A stretch of 64,000 bases of DNA, from positions 186,001-250,000 of the forward strand of contig JAHBVX010000002.1 of the NCBI GenBank assembly GCA_019637295.1, given 5' to 3'. The stretch comes from Polyangiaceae bacterium (GTDB lineage: Bacteria > Myxococcota_A > Polyangia > Polyangiales > Polyangiaceae). The translations under genes and the position numbers were made by a program. Shown piece after piece: positions 51,664 through 60,902 of this stretch. The notes beneath the pieces were generated by a model. The model made no database searches. It worked only from the letters and a program-made list of their open reading frames with translations, and was not told where the DNA came from. The number at the start of each line of letters is the position of its first letter. The stretch's first letter is position 1.

Positions 51664-53031
51664 CTACAGGTCGTTCGAGTGGTGGCGCGGCGTGAGGTTC
51701 GAGCGTGCCGTCGCCAGCAGGCCGCGCCCCTTCGGTCGCAGAGTGACCGAAGGTCGAAACTCGAGACGCGCGCCGGGCTCCAGCTCCAAGTGAAACCTCT
51801 GGCCGATGGTCGCCAGCAGCAGGACGGCCTCGAGCATGGCGAAGTGGCTACCCACGCACACGCGCGGGCCGCCACCGAAGGGAAAGTAGGCGAAGCGGGG
51901 CAGCGCACGGGCACGCTCCGGTAGGAAGCGGTCCGGGTCGAACGCCTCCGGATCCGGGAAGAAGCGCGGATCTCGGTGGACGACCCACTGCGACATGACG
52001 AGCTCGGTGCCTGCCGGGATGTCGTGACCGCCGAGGCGCACGTCCCTCAGGGGTTGGCGCCCGATGGCCCACACCGGCGGGTGCAGGCGCATGGACTCCT
52101 TGATGATGCGTTCGGTGAGCGACAAGTCACGTGCGGATGTCGCGTCAGGGGGTTCGTCGCCGAGGACCTGGACGAGCTCCTGCTGGAAGCGACGTCTGAG
52201 GTCGGAATGAGTCCCAAGCGCGTAGAAGGCGTGCGTGAGGGCCAGGGCAGTGGTCTCGTGCCCGGCGAGCAACAGCGTCATGCACTCGTCCCTCAGCTCC
52301 CGGTCCGAGAGGCCGACGCCCTGCTCGTCTCGGGCGTGGACCAGAGCACCCAGCAAGTCTCCGCCCTCCGCCGGTTCAGCACGGCGTCGCGCGATCATGC
52401 GAAGCAGGATCGCATCGATGCGCGCGATGGCGCGGGACAGTCGCAGGTTGTTCGGCGTGGGCAGCCAGGGCGGGACCAGCAGTACGGACTCGAGGGCCTC
52501 GGCGAAGAAGTGATTGAGCACCTCCATCCCCCTCTCGACGGTGGCTTCGTCGCCGGGGGCCAGCTGAGTGTGGAACAGCGTGCGACACACGACGTCCAGC
52601 GTCAGCCGAGACATCTCCTGGTGGACGTTGAGGGAGCCACCCGCTCGCCACGACCCGATGCGCTGCAGCGCGGCGTCCACCATCGTCCCGGCCTGCGCCG
52701 CGATGCGCTGTGGGGTGAACGCGAAGGCAGCGAGCTTGCGATGCCGCTTCCAGTGCTCCCCCTCGCTCGTGACCAGGCCCTGGCCCAGGGCTCGCGCGAG
52801 GTCCTGGGTGAAGCGATCCTTGCGGTAGTCCGCCGCGCACCTGACCAGGACTTGTTCGATGTCCTCGGGATCCGCGAGCTGCACCACGAAGCGGTGGAGC
52901 AGTCGGAAGCGACTGACCGGGCCGTAGCGTCGCGCCGTCTCGGTCAAGAACCCGAGGGAGTCCCGCTCGAGTTCGAGCAAGCTGCCGAGTGCGGGCAACC
53001 CGCGCGGGCCGGGGATCGCGCTGCCGCTCAC
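51664..53031 (-). CDS. Cytochrome P450
   Basis: Starting at GTG 53031 (overlapping the lipoprotein stop), the 455-residue protein has the Pro-rich hinge IPGPRGLPALGS, I-helix LLLAGHETTALALTHAFY, the K-helix Glu-x-x-Arg (KESMRLHPP) and the heme loop FGGGPRVCVG with the axial Cys. No membrane anchor is visible, as in soluble bacterial P450s. Similarity in layout to CYP4/102-like fatty acid or terpene hydroxylases is only impressionistic. No ferredoxin gene lies nearby. Confidence 0.92.
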   Translation of the reverse strand: MSGSAIPGPRGLPALGSLLELERDSLGFLTETARRYGPVSRFRLLHRFVVQLADPEDIEQVLVRCAADYRKDRFTQDLARALGQGLVTSEGEHWKRHRKLAAFAFTPQRIAAQAGTMVDAALQRIGSWRAGGSLNVHQEMSRLTLDVVCRTLFHTQLAPGDEATVERGMEVLNHFFAEALESVLLVPPWLPTPNNLRLSRAIARIDAILLRMIARRRAEPAEGGDLLGALVHARDEQGVGLSDRELRDECMTLLLAGHETTALALTHAFYALGTHSDLRRRFQQELVQVLGDEPPDATSARDLSLTERIIKESMRLHPPVWAIGRQPLRDVRLGGHDIPAGTELVMSQWVVHRDPRFFPDPEAFDPDRFLPERARALPRFAYFPFGGGPRVCVGSHFAMLEAVLLLATIGQRFHLELEPGARLEFRPSVTLRPKGRGLLATARSNLTPRHHSNDL

Positions 53032-54221
53032 TCCTCGCAGCACACCGTGTACGCTCCGGTGGGCACGGCGAAGCCGGTCATCTCGCCGCCGGTGCAGCCG
53101 GTGTGCTCGACGTTCGCGCTCACCATGCGGAGCCCGGTCACGAACACCTCGCTGCCTGTGTTGCAGCATGTGTTCGCGCCAAAGGCCGTGCAGCTCAAGC
53201 TAGTGCTCGAGCACTGCGCGGCGCTGAACGCCTGCACCTCCACGTTGCACTTTGGGCTGCACGCGCAGGGCGTACACTGCCGAGTGTCGGTGAAGCCCGT
53301 GAAGTAGGTGGACGACTTGGAATAGCCGCCGGGGCAGCTGTGCTGCCCGGCGCGCCACACGCAGCGCGGCGGCGGCTTGGGCGGCGCGCACTTCTGTCCG
53401 CTGGGGCAGCCGGAGGGTGACGGCGCCTCGCAGAGCTTGTGCTGCACGCTCCACTGCGGCGGAGGCAACGTCGTGGAGCTGATCGACCCGCACGCGCCTA
53501 CCGGTGTCACCTCCAGCGAGCCGATGTTCTGGCCGTTGACCGCCTGACAGGTCGCGCCGACCGTCAGCTGAGTGAGCACGGTGCCGCAGGAGGCGCCAGG
53601 GTCGAGTCCGACCTGCGCGCTGCAGGAGGGCCCGCCGCACTGGCACGAGCACGCGCCGGGCGCCGTGAGCCCTTGGTTGGCGTTCTGCACCGTCGTCGGA
53701 TAGGTGCCGCTGCAGGTGGGCGCGACGACCACGGGACCGCTCCAGTCGGTGGGCACCGTGATGCAGCCACCCGTGCACGTGCCGCCGGTGCCGCCGGTCG
53801 CGACGCCGCCGGTGCCGCCGGTCGCGACGCCGCCGGTGCCGCCGGTCGCGACGCCGCCGGTGCCACCCGTCGCGACGCCGCCGGTGCCACCCGTCGCGAC
53901 GCCGCCGGTGCCACCCGTCGCGACGCCGCCGGTGCCACCCGTCGCGATACCTCCCGCTCCTGCCGCGCCGCCGCTTGCGCCCGCGGCTCCACCGGCTCCC
54001 GCCAGGGCGCCGGTGCCCGCGCTGCCTGCGGAGGCGCCGGTGCCGCCGGTCGCGACGCCGCCGGTGCCGCCGGCTCCGCCGCTCGCGCCGCCGTCCGGTC
54101 CGCCGCTGCCTCCCATGGCGCTCCCCGCGGCGCCTCCCGCGCCCGGCGCCGTCGAGAAGTCGTCCCCACCGCAGCCCAACACGAGCGCTAGCGAGACCGC
54201 GCTCCACGCTCTGACGCCCAT
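53028..54221 (-). CDS. Lipoprotein with Gly/Thr/Ala octapeptide repeats and Cys-rich domain
   Basis: ATG at 54221 gives MGVRAWSAVSLALVLGCGG, signal peptide and lipobox. About 130 residues of Gly-rich spacer include seven copies of GGVATGGT. The C-terminal 250 residues hold about 25 cysteines (CTGGCITVPTDWSGPVV, CSCQCGGPSCSAQVG) in an unrecognised fold. Overlap with the P450 start by 4 bp is odd for an exported protein and an intracellular oxidase, and hints that they serve one pathway, or merely share a promoter. Confidence 0.68.
   Translation of the reverse strand: MGVRAWSAVSLALVLGCGGDDFSTAPGAGGAAGSAMGGSGGPDGGASGGAGGTGGVATGGTGASAGSAGTGALAGAGGAAGASGGAAGAGGIATGGTGGVATGGTGGVATGGTGGVATGGTGGVATGGTGGVATGGTGGVATGGTGGTCTGGCITVPTDWSGPVVVAPTCSGTYPTTVQNANQGLTAPGACSCQCGGPSCSAQVGLDPGASCGTVLTQLTVGATCQAVNGQNIGSLEVTPVGACGSISSTTLPPPQWSVQHKLCEAPSPSGCPSGQKCAPPKPPPRCVWRAGQHSCPGGYSKSSTYFTGFTDTRQCTPCACSPKCNVEVQAFSAAQCSSTSLSCTAFGANTCCNTGSEVFVTGLRMVSANVEHTGCTGGEMTGFAVPTGAYTVCCEE
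53781..53948. repeat. Seven-copy 24-bp coding tandem repeat
   Basis: Units of 24 bases encode GGVATGGT. The first three units read GTGCCGCCGGTC and the next four GTGCCACCCGTC on the plus strand, so two unit versions expanded in blocks. Likely to vary in copy number. Confidence 0.9.
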
Positions 54222-54322
54222 GAGTGAGCAGTGTAGCCGAGCCCGGGCGCGCCGACCACACGACAGAGACAAGGCCGTCGACGCCGGCGCGGGCAAGCGG
54301 GTCTTCGCAGGACCGTGAGCCG

Positions 54323-54982
54323 TCACATCCCCAGGATCGCGGCCATCTTCGCCTGGGCGTCGGTTGCGCTCGAGGCCTCGACATAGCTGTGCAGCCGTCC
54401 ATCGACGCTCGGCAGCCCCGTGATGCACCAGCCCGGGATGTCGGGCTGGGGTTCGAGCTTGCCGAAGGGATCGATGCCCGCGACGAAGTACTCGCCCACC
54501 GCGTCGGGGCCCTCGGGCGGCGCGTAGTAGGCGTGACCGCCATAGCTCACGCGCGTGAGCGCGGGCCCAGCGCCTACCGCCACGACGTCGAACGTGACGT
54601 GGGCGCCGCCCGCGCCGGAGCACTCTTCGTCGATGCGCGTCACCTTCACCACCGCGACCGCACACGACGCGGCGATGACGGCCTCGACCCCGGCGTCGAC
54701 GGTGCCTCCTTCCTGGCAACTCCCGCCGCCATCCGCGGCGCCGGTGCCGCCTCCGCCGCTGGCGCCTCCGCCTCCACTGGCGCCACCGCTGCCTCCGGAG
54801 CCGACGCTGCCGTCCACGCTGCCTCCAGCACCCGCAGTCGCGGCGTCGCTGCCGCCGCTCGAGGCGTCGCCAGCGGCCGCGCCGGAGCCGCCCGCGCCGT
54901 CACCGGAGGTTTGTCCGGAGCAGGCCGCGACCAACGCGAGCGCCGCCCCACCCACGGAGCTCAGCCAGGTCCCTCGAGTCAT
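54323..54982 (-). CDS. Hypothetical lipoprotein, 219 residues
   Basis: ATG at 54982 yields MTRGTWLSSVGGAALALVAACSG with lipobox VAAC and a Gly/Ser/Ala spacer of about 60 residues. The remaining 130 residues form a small beta-rich domain (SCAVAVVKVTRIDEECSGAG, VSYGGHAYYAPPEGPDAV) that recalls secreted TIMP-like or netrin-like modules, but the match is weak. It lies 71 bases downstream of tRNA-fMet on the same strand. Confidence 0.6.
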   Translation of the reverse strand: MTRGTWLSSVGGAALALVAACSGQTSGDGAGGSGAAAGDASSGGSDAATAGAGGSVDGSVGSGGSGGASGGGGASGGGGTGAADGGGSCQEGGTVDAGVEAVIAASCAVAVVKVTRIDEECSGAGGAHVTFDVVAVGAGPALTRVSYGGHAYYAPPEGPDAVGEYFVAGIDPFGKLEPQPDIPGWCITGLPSVDGRLHSYVEASSATDAQAKMAAILGM

Positions 54983-55053
54983 GGCGGGAGTGTACCGCGT
55001 CTGGGTGCGCTCGGCGCCGCCGCCGCGTGACCGCGTGGTGCAGGCCGGAACGT

Positions 55054-55130
<77 letters not shown>

Positions 55131-55143
55131 TCAGAGGATGCGC

Positions 55144-55171
55144 AAGATAGTCCTCGGCTGGGCCGAGTCAA
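55144..55171 (-). promoter_or_regulatory. Promoter of tRNA-fMet
   Basis: On the minus strand TTGACT (55171-55166), a 16-base spacer and TATCTT (55149-55144) end 13 bases before the tRNA 5' end. The spacer contains CTCGGC-CCA-GCCGAG, a 6-bp inverted repeat of unknown meaning that borrows CT from the -35. Confidence 0.6.
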
Positions 55172-55244
55172 GCGGAAAGGCCGGCGGCGCCGGCCGCCCC
55201 GGCCTGGGTTGCGGCGGGGCGCCGGAGGCTGCGATCATCGCGGC

Positions 55245-56351
55245 ATGGTGCGCTCCCCCGCCGTGGTCTCGCTGACGGCTGTCGTCGCCCTCGGCGCGGC
55301 CGGCTGCGTGCAGCCGATCGACGAGGAACAGAGCTCGGTCGGGGAGGTCACGCGGGACTGCCTGGTGCCGGCGCCCGAGGGTGTGGAGGGCCTCGGGGCG
55401 CCGGTGTCCCTCGAGTACGCGAGCGAGTCGCTGTGGATCTGGGAGGAGCTGCGGCTCGACGGCGGCGGCGTCGTGCCGAACGCGAGCGCGCGGGTGACCA
55501 GCGCGAGCGCCGTGTGCGCCGGAGGTCCGGCGCTGAGCCGCGACGGACAGGGCGCTCCCCTCACGCTCTTGGCCTTGAGCGCCGCCGAAGAAGCACAGAA
55601 CGCGGCGCGCACCGACGGACGGCGCTTGGTCTTGGTCCCGACCGGGGGCTTCGTGCACGCGGGAGTCGGCTACCTGTTTTACGATCACGTGCTGAAGGGG
55701 CCAGGGATCTTCGACGCCGACGTGCTCGGCGCCGGGATCTGCGTGCTGCCCGAGGGAGCGAGCAGCTGCGATCGCGTGATGGACTCAGCGGGCGGTGGCG
55801 GCGAGGAGACCGTGCTGTTCGCGCCCCGCGAGCGCGTGCTCAACCGCGGCGGTCTCGTCGCTCCGGTCGCCTCCGGCGGGGGAGGGACGGAGCAGCGAGC
55901 TCTGGTGTACGGCTGCCGGGGCGAGGCGGCGTTTCTGAGCGTCTGTACCGTGACGGGCGCGCCGCTCGATCGGCTCACGGAGCCCGAGGCCTACCAGCTG
56001 CACAACGACTTCGACGGCTGGACGGACGAGCTGACGGCGGCGTCGTCGATCGTGGACGAGCTCGGGCCGGTGACCGTGTCGCGCTACGAGGGCGAGTACC
56101 TAATGACGGTGCTCGACATCTTCGAGGCAAAGGTGTTCTTGCGTCCTGCCAAGACGGCGACCGGCGGCTTCGGGCGGCGCATCTTCGCGTTCGACGTGCT
56201 GCCATCGTCGTTCTTTCCTGGCGGAGGGCGCGAGCACTCGGGTCTGCGCACCGCCTCGCGCACCCTTCACCTGACCTACACGACGGACGACCCCCGGGGC
56301 AGCGGGCTGCACCTCGTCAGCTTTCGCGCCTTCGGCGATTTGGGACCCTGA
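55245..56351 (+). CDS. Lipoprotein of unknown function (DUF4185-like features)
   Basis: ATG at 55245 starts a signal peptide with lipobox GAAGC. The mature protein is beta-rich, with blade-like segments (GYLFYDHVLKGPGIFDADVL, TAASSIVDELGPVTVSRYEG, YEGEYLMTVLDIFEAKVFL) that resemble the five-bladed propellers of DUF4185 or glycosidase-like proteins. No catalytic residues can be named. It overlaps the following outer-membrane-type gene by one base. Confidence 0.55.
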   Translation: MVRSPAVVSLTAVVALGAAGCVQPIDEEQSSVGEVTRDCLVPAPEGVEGLGAPVSLEYASESLWIWEELRLDGGGVVPNASARVTSASAVCAGGPALSRDGQGAPLTLLALSAAEEAQNAARTDGRRLVLVPTGGFVHAGVGYLFYDHVLKGPGIFDADVLGAGICVLPEGASSCDRVMDSAGGGGEETVLFAPRERVLNRGGLVAPVASGGGGTEQRALVYGCRGEAAFLSVCTVTGAPLDRLTEPEAYQLHNDFDGWTDELTAASSIVDELGPVTVSRYEGEYLMTVLDIFEAKVFLRPAKTATGGFGRRIFAFDVLPSSFFPGGGREHSGLRTASRTLHLTYTTDDPRGSGLHLVSFRAFGDLGP

Positions 56352-57274
56352 TGCGAGTGCGCCGCTCGACGTCGCGTGTGCTCGCGCTCGCTGCGTTCGC
56401 GTTGGCGAGCGTCGAAGGCCCAGCTGCGCGGGCGGACGACGGCGAGCCGCCGGATTTCGAGTGGCTCAGCCCGGCCAGAGAGATCTCGCGCTCGTGGTCG
56501 GCGTCCCGGGACGCGCCGGTGATGACGATGACCGTCTTGCCGCGTCCGGTGCTGATGGGGGGCGGCGAGCTCGCCTTGGCGACTCGGCGCTGGCCCGGGC
56601 TGACCCTGCGCTCGGGATTCGGCGGGTTCGTGGAGCTGGAGTTCGACGGTGAGACGGACGGCTTCCACTTCGGGCCCGTACCCGGCTCGAGCACCGGGCA
56701 GATCCTGTGGCGCGGCGCGTACGCGTTCTACGCCGCCGTGGTCCCCACCCGGCTCGGCCCCCGCATGTGCGAGGGGTGCGCCCTGGAGGCGACCCTGCAG
56801 TACCGGCACGAGAGCCAGCACTACACCGGTAGCAACCACGGCGGCGCTGGCGACGACGTGACCGAGCAGCCCTACGTGGGTGACGACGTGATCCTCGACG
56901 TCGCGTTCAGTCAGCGCGTGGGCGACTTCTACTTGGCCGAGCGCGCCATCGGCATGTGGTTTCTGCCCGAGCGGTCCAGCTACGCCGGGGGGGTCGGCGC
57001 GGACTTGCACGCGCGGTTCATCGCGGGCAAGTGGGTGCATCCCTTCACGTCCTTGTACGGCGAGTACCTGCTCGGGGATGACCTGAGCGGCCGGGTCTAT
57101 CCGGACGCGTATCGCCTGCGTGGACTGCTGGGCGTGGCGCTGCCGTCGAACCTGGGCGACGTGCTCGTGTTCGGCTTCGGCGACGTGGGTCACCGCTACG
57201 GCGTCCGCATCCTGACCGAGGAAGCCACGATGGGCGTCGGGGTGCGGCTGGCGATCGGCACGCAGCAGCGCTGA
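56351..57274 (+). CDS. Probable outer-membrane beta-barrel protein
   Basis: The 307-residue product has a signal peptide (ARA cleavage) and then alternating hydrophobic/polar strands with aromatic girdles, for example LEATLQYRHESQHYTGSNHG and VFGFGDVGHRYGVRI, expected of a beta-barrel of 10-14 strands. No porin or transporter family is recognised. Its ATG overlaps the lipoprotein stop by one base, suggesting a surface complex of barrel and lipoprotein. Confidence 0.6.
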   Translation: MRVRRSTSRVLALAAFALASVEGPAARADDGEPPDFEWLSPAREISRSWSASRDAPVMTMTVLPRPVLMGGGELALATRRWPGLTLRSGFGGFVELEFDGETDGFHFGPVPGSSTGQILWRGAYAFYAAVVPTRLGPRMCEGCALEATLQYRHESQHYTGSNHGGAGDDVTEQPYVGDDVILDVAFSQRVGDFYLAERAIGMWFLPERSSYAGGVGADLHARFIAGKWVHPFTSLYGEYLLGDDLSGRVYPDAYRLRGLLGVALPSNLGDVLVFGFGDVGHRYGVRILTEEATMGVGVRLAIGTQQR

Positions 57275-57358
57275 GGCTCGCGGGGGGCTGGCAGCGCCAC
57301 TTGACGCGCGCGCCCGACGCGAGCACCTCCGCTCCCCGGACCTGAACAGGAGCCCCCC

Positions 57359-58165
57359 ATGACTGGCACTCTGACCGAGACCCTGACCACCCGCGGCATC
57401 GACATCGGGCTGAAGATCCTGGGAGCGTTCATCGGCTACATGATCGGCCGCTGGCTGATTAGCTTCGCGGTCTCGCTGATGAAGCGCGCCCTGACGGCGA
57501 GGAACGTCGACGCCACGCTGCAGCGTTACCTGGGCAACATCGTCTCGGTGCTGTTGCACATCGCCCTGGTGGTGGCGATCCTCGGCTACTTCGGCATCCA
57601 GACCACCTCTTTCGCGGCGTTGTTCGCGGCGGCCGGTGTGGCCATCGGCATGGCCTGGAGCGGGCTGCTCGGCAACTTCGCAGCGGGTGTGTTCCTGGTC
57701 ATCCTGCGGCCGATCAAGGTCGGCGACTTCGTCTCGATCGGCGGAATGCTGGGCACGGTGAAGGAGATCGGTCTCTTCGTCACGGTCATCGACACGCCCG
57801 ACAACGTCGAGACCTACCTGGGGAACACGAAGGTCCTGGGGGATACCATCCACAACTACTCCGCCAACCCCTACCGTCGCGTGGACCTGAAGGCGCAGCT
57901 CGATCACACGGCCAACGTCGCCGACACCATCACCCGGCTCAAGGCCAAGCTGGTCGCGATCCCCAACGTCATCGCCGAGCCCGCTCCGGACGTCGAGATC
58001 CTGGAGTACTCCCTCGCTGGCCCGGTGCTCGCCGTCCGGCCGTACACGCACACGGACCACTACTGGCAGGTGTACTTCGAGACCAACCGGGTGATCAGCG
58101 AGGTGGGCAGCGAAGCGGCCCTCCAGCCGCCAAAGCAGCACTTCGGGATCCGCAACGTCAGCTGA
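57359..58165 (+). CDS. Small-conductance mechanosensitive channel (MscS family)
   Basis: The 268-residue protein has three membrane spans; the third (FAALFAAAGVAIGMAWSGLL) is the Gly/Ala-rich pore helix of MscS, followed by the beta domain entry RPIKVGDFVSIGGMLGTVKE and the C-terminal alpha/beta vestibule (YSANPYRRVDLKAQLDHTAN). It would open on membrane tension to release solutes. AGGAG precedes the ATG by eight bases. Single-gene unit. Confidence 0.92.
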   Translation: MTGTLTETLTTRGIDIGLKILGAFIGYMIGRWLISFAVSLMKRALTARNVDATLQRYLGNIVSVLLHIALVVAILGYFGIQTTSFAALFAAAGVAIGMAWSGLLGNFAAGVFLVILRPIKVGDFVSIGGMLGTVKEIGLFVTVIDTPDNVETYLGNTKVLGDTIHNYSANPYRRVDLKAQLDHTANVADTITRLKAKLVAIPNVIAEPAPDVEILEYSLAGPVLAVRPYTHTDHYWQVYFETNRVISEVGSEAALQPPKQHFGIRNVS

Positions 58166-58187
58166 GGCTCCCGGGTCACGCTCGCGG

Positions 58188-59408
58188 TCACGGCACGCGG
58201 ATCAAGAACAGATCCATGGGCTCGTCCGTACCAGCGACCAGGGTGCGGGGGAGATGCGGAAACGTGAAGTTACCGTACAGGGGTCGGTGCGCCGCTAGGC
58301 GCTTCTGGCCGCGGTCGACGTCGTACACGTGTAGGCCTTGTCCGCTGCCCACGGTGAGCAGGGCGCCGCCGTGGGTGAAGGCCGGCATACTCCCGCTGTA
58401 CCACTTCATGCCGTCCAGCCTGCGCACGCTGCGCGCCTCGAAATCGACGAGCGCGTAGCCGTCGTTCACTCCGTCCGGCCTGGGCGCGTAGCGGAACATG
58501 GCGCGCTTGCCGCTCGGGTCGAAGACCACATACTGGTCCGAGCTGGGACGGGACCAGACGTTCTCGATCGCTCCGTCCGGGTAGCGAACACACGAGAAGC
58601 CGGCGTCGGTGCCGGTGCACAGGCGATCTCCGGAGCTTGCCAGCGCTCCGGCCACGCCCGACCCGGGTGATGGATCTCTGGGCAAGGCGAGCTGTCGGCC
58701 CTGCTCGTCCACGAACCAACGTCGATCGTAGGTCTCGACCAACCAGCGTGTGCCGTCCAGCGACGCGTGACACGAGTCCGCAGCCCGAGCGCCGCCCATG
58801 GGCACCGGTGAGCCGCCCGCCAACGGCAAGCGAAGCAGGCGGGCGTCGTCCTGCTTGGACGACGTGTGAAAGACGACCTCGTCGGGGCCGCGGAAGCGCG
58901 CCGCGCAGGTCGGCAGCTCGCTCTTGGCGCGAAGCGCGCCGCTGGCGACGTCGAACACGCGCAGCGGTCCCTGGTAACTCCAGAGTGCGACGTGGCGTCC
59001 GTCCACCGAGAACGCCGCAGCACCGTTGTCGACATCGACCTCGATGCCGCCAGGCTGCGCGGGGGTGATCAGGCGCGAGTCGCTGCCGAGCTCGAGCACC
59101 CAGCTCTTCTCGTCCGGCGAGAGCGCCGTGATCTTCGCCTGCTTGGCGATCGGCTGCACCCGGAGCGCCGGTCCCGCGGCAAAGCGCAGCGCGGGTAGCT
59201 CGCTGAAGGTCACGAGCGCAGGCTGGCTCGGGGGCGTGAGCTCGGTCGTGGCTCCCGGAGGCTCGGGAGGCGCTGGCTGCGCGGGTTGCCAGGAGGCCGG
59301 AGCCGGCGCGTGCGAGCCTGGTCCCGCTCGCCGCGCGCCGGGATCGCACGCGGCGCCGAGCGTGCACAGGATGCAGCCGAGAACCGCCACCGTCCGGGCG
59401 CGCAACAT
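58188..59408 (-). CDS. Lipoprotein with WD40/TolB-type propeller
   Basis: Signal peptide with lipobox LGAAC and a Pro-rich spacer precede about 330 residues of propeller-like repeats (ALSPDEKSWVLELGSDSRLI, VDNGAAAFSVDGRHVALWSY, VFDPSGKRAMFRYAPRPDGV). It is probably a binding protein. It starts four bases after the ferritin-like lipoprotein stop and should share that transcript. Confidence 0.65.
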   Translation of the reverse strand: MLRARTVAVLGCILCTLGAACDPGARRAGPGSHAPAPASWQPAQPAPPEPPGATTELTPPSQPALVTFSELPALRFAAGPALRVQPIAKQAKITALSPDEKSWVLELGSDSRLITPAQPGGIEVDVDNGAAAFSVDGRHVALWSYQGPLRVFDVASGALRAKSELPTCAARFRGPDEVVFHTSSKQDDARLLRLPLAGGSPVPMGGARAADSCHASLDGTRWLVETYDRRWFVDEQGRQLALPRDPSPGSGVAGALASSGDRLCTGTDAGFSCVRYPDGAIENVWSRPSSDQYVVFDPSGKRAMFRYAPRPDGVNDGYALVDFEARSVRRLDGMKWYSGSMPAFTHGGALLTVGSGQGLHVYDVDRGQKRLAAHRPLYGNFTFPHLPRTLVAGTDEPMDLFLIRVP

Positions 59409-59412
59409 GCGG

Positions 59413-60837
59413 TCATCCTAGGCGAAGGTCCGTCCGTGGGGAACTCGCCGGTCGCGGCGTGCTGCCGGCCCGCTCGAGATCGAGCAGCGCGGCGGCGCAG
59501 GGCGCGACGGCGCGGTCGAGAGCGTCACGGTGCAGCTCCGCGCGCTCGCGTTCGGAACACGCGCCGAGCGACCGGTAGCGCGCGGCCTCGAGCCGCGGCG
59601 GCGGTAGCGGCCGCGCCGCGACGTGAGCGATGGCGTCCGCGAACGCGCGTCGCGCGGGCTCGACCAGCCGCGGCTCGGCGCGCACGAGCCAGCGCACGAA
59701 GCGCCACGCCAGCTCGGCGTGACGGCTCTCCTCTTCGGCGATGGCCGCGAGCACGCCCGCGAGCACGGGGTCCTCTGCGTGTACCGCGGCGTGGGCCGCC
59801 TCCGCGGCGGCCAGCGTCTCGCCGATGCAACCCTCGCGGATGACGTCGCACAGAACGCGCTCGGCATCGAGGGGCGGCAGCGCGCCGTCCAGGTCGAGCG
59901 GCCCGGGTCCGCGCAGCGCGCCAGCATACGAGCTGGCCAGCGCGAAGGCGACCCGAGCGTGGCGCGTCTCGTCCGCTTGGGCGGCGGTGGACGCCTCGAC
60001 TAGCTCGACGGGAGCGCCGAGTCCGAGCAGTTGCAGGGTGAAGCGCGCGAAGGCGGCGATGGACGCGTGCTCCATCAACCCCACGGCGGTCCAGTGTCGA
60101 TCGAGCTCGGCGCGCTCGCCGGCGGTCAGCCCCTCGAGCTGCGGCGCGCACTCCAGCGCGAAGTCGGCCCGCTCCGTCACCGCCGCCACGCGCGCGAGGC
60201 CGCCGACGAGGAAGGGTCGCCCGAGGCCTGCACACCCGTCGTAGGCACAGATGAACCCGCTCGAGCCGGGCACGCAGATCATTCCCGGCTGACAGTCTGC
60301 CGCGCTGCTGCACTCGTCGCCGCGTGTCTGGCAAGCAAGCCGACTCGACACGCAGCTGCCGACCGGGGTCACGCACTCGAGACCGTCGCCGCACTCCGCG
60401 CTCGTGCCGCAGTCGGCCGGGACGCATTGTCCCACCGGATCTCCGCACAGACAGCGCTGCCCCTCGGCGCAGTCGGCGTCCGTCGAGCACCCGTAGGCGC
60501 AAGAACACGTCGGGGGGGCTCCACCGCCGCCGGGCCAATACCTGCAGTAGCCGTTCGGTTGGTCTGCGCAGTCGGTGTCGGCTTGGCACTGCTGGTCGGT
60601 CGCGCTGCAGGCCTGCGCGCGCGGCACGTAGGGACAGGCGACCGCGGCGCGTCGGCGCACCATGCCGCCCTCGCATTGGTCCACTCCGGTGTCCTCGCCA
60701 CCCACCAGGATGGGCTGGGGGTTCTTGCATCGCGGGGACGCAGCCTCCTCGCTGCTCCCGCCGCAGGAAGCGGCGGCGACCCCGAGCGCCGACAGCAACC
60801 AGCGCGCGGTCACGTCCACGGAGTGAAATCGTCTCAT
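59413..60837 (-). CDS. Ferritin-like-domain lipoprotein with Cys-rich linker
   Basis: ATG at 60837 gives a signal peptide with lipobox AAASC. A linker of about 150 residues holds some 24 cysteines in short modules (CSTDADCAEGQRCLCG, CSSAADCQPGMICVPG). GRPFLVGGLARVAAVTERAD opens a ferritin-like domain with ligands in LMEHASIAAFAR, ADETRHARVAF, REGCIGETLAAAE and AEEESRHAELAWR. It is a paralogue of the 36472-37827 product, which has a Gly/Ser linker instead, so the domain is constant and the spacer is exchanged. It is followed within four bases by a propeller lipoprotein gene. Confidence 0.8.
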   Translation of the reverse strand: MRRFHSVDVTARWLLSALGVAAASCGGSSEEAASPRCKNPQPILVGGEDTGVDQCEGGMVRRRAAVACPYVPRAQACSATDQQCQADTDCADQPNGYCRYWPGGGGAPPTCSCAYGCSTDADCAEGQRCLCGDPVGQCVPADCGTSAECGDGLECVTPVGSCVSSRLACQTRGDECSSAADCQPGMICVPGSSGFICAYDGCAGLGRPFLVGGLARVAAVTERADFALECAPQLEGLTAGERAELDRHWTAVGLMEHASIAAFARFTLQLLGLGAPVELVEASTAAQADETRHARVAFALASSYAGALRGPGPLDLDGALPPLDAERVLCDVIREGCIGETLAAAEAAHAAVHAEDPVLAGVLAAIAEEESRHAELAWRFVRWLVRAEPRLVEPARRAFADAIAHVAARPLPPPRLEAARYRSLGACSERERAELHRDALDRAVAPCAAALLDLERAGSTPRPASSPRTDLRLG

Positions 60838-60902
60838 GTCGTCGGCTCCCGGTGAGAGGCGCCCGAGTCTAGCGCGCCCGTGCGCGGAGAAGAAGGCGTG
60901 CC

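Noticed and set aside
53781-53948. Regular 24-bp repeats as a possible CRISPR or minisatellite control region
   Set aside because: No unique spacers; the units are codons of a Gly-rich linker.
51664-54221. P450 as part of a natural-product cluster
   Set aside because: No polyketide, peptide or terpene synthase genes are adjacent; only a lipoprotein is coupled.
56276-58141. Minus-strand frame of about 621 codons
   Set aside because: Runs across an outer-membrane-type gene and MscS on the other strand, which have clear family motifs.
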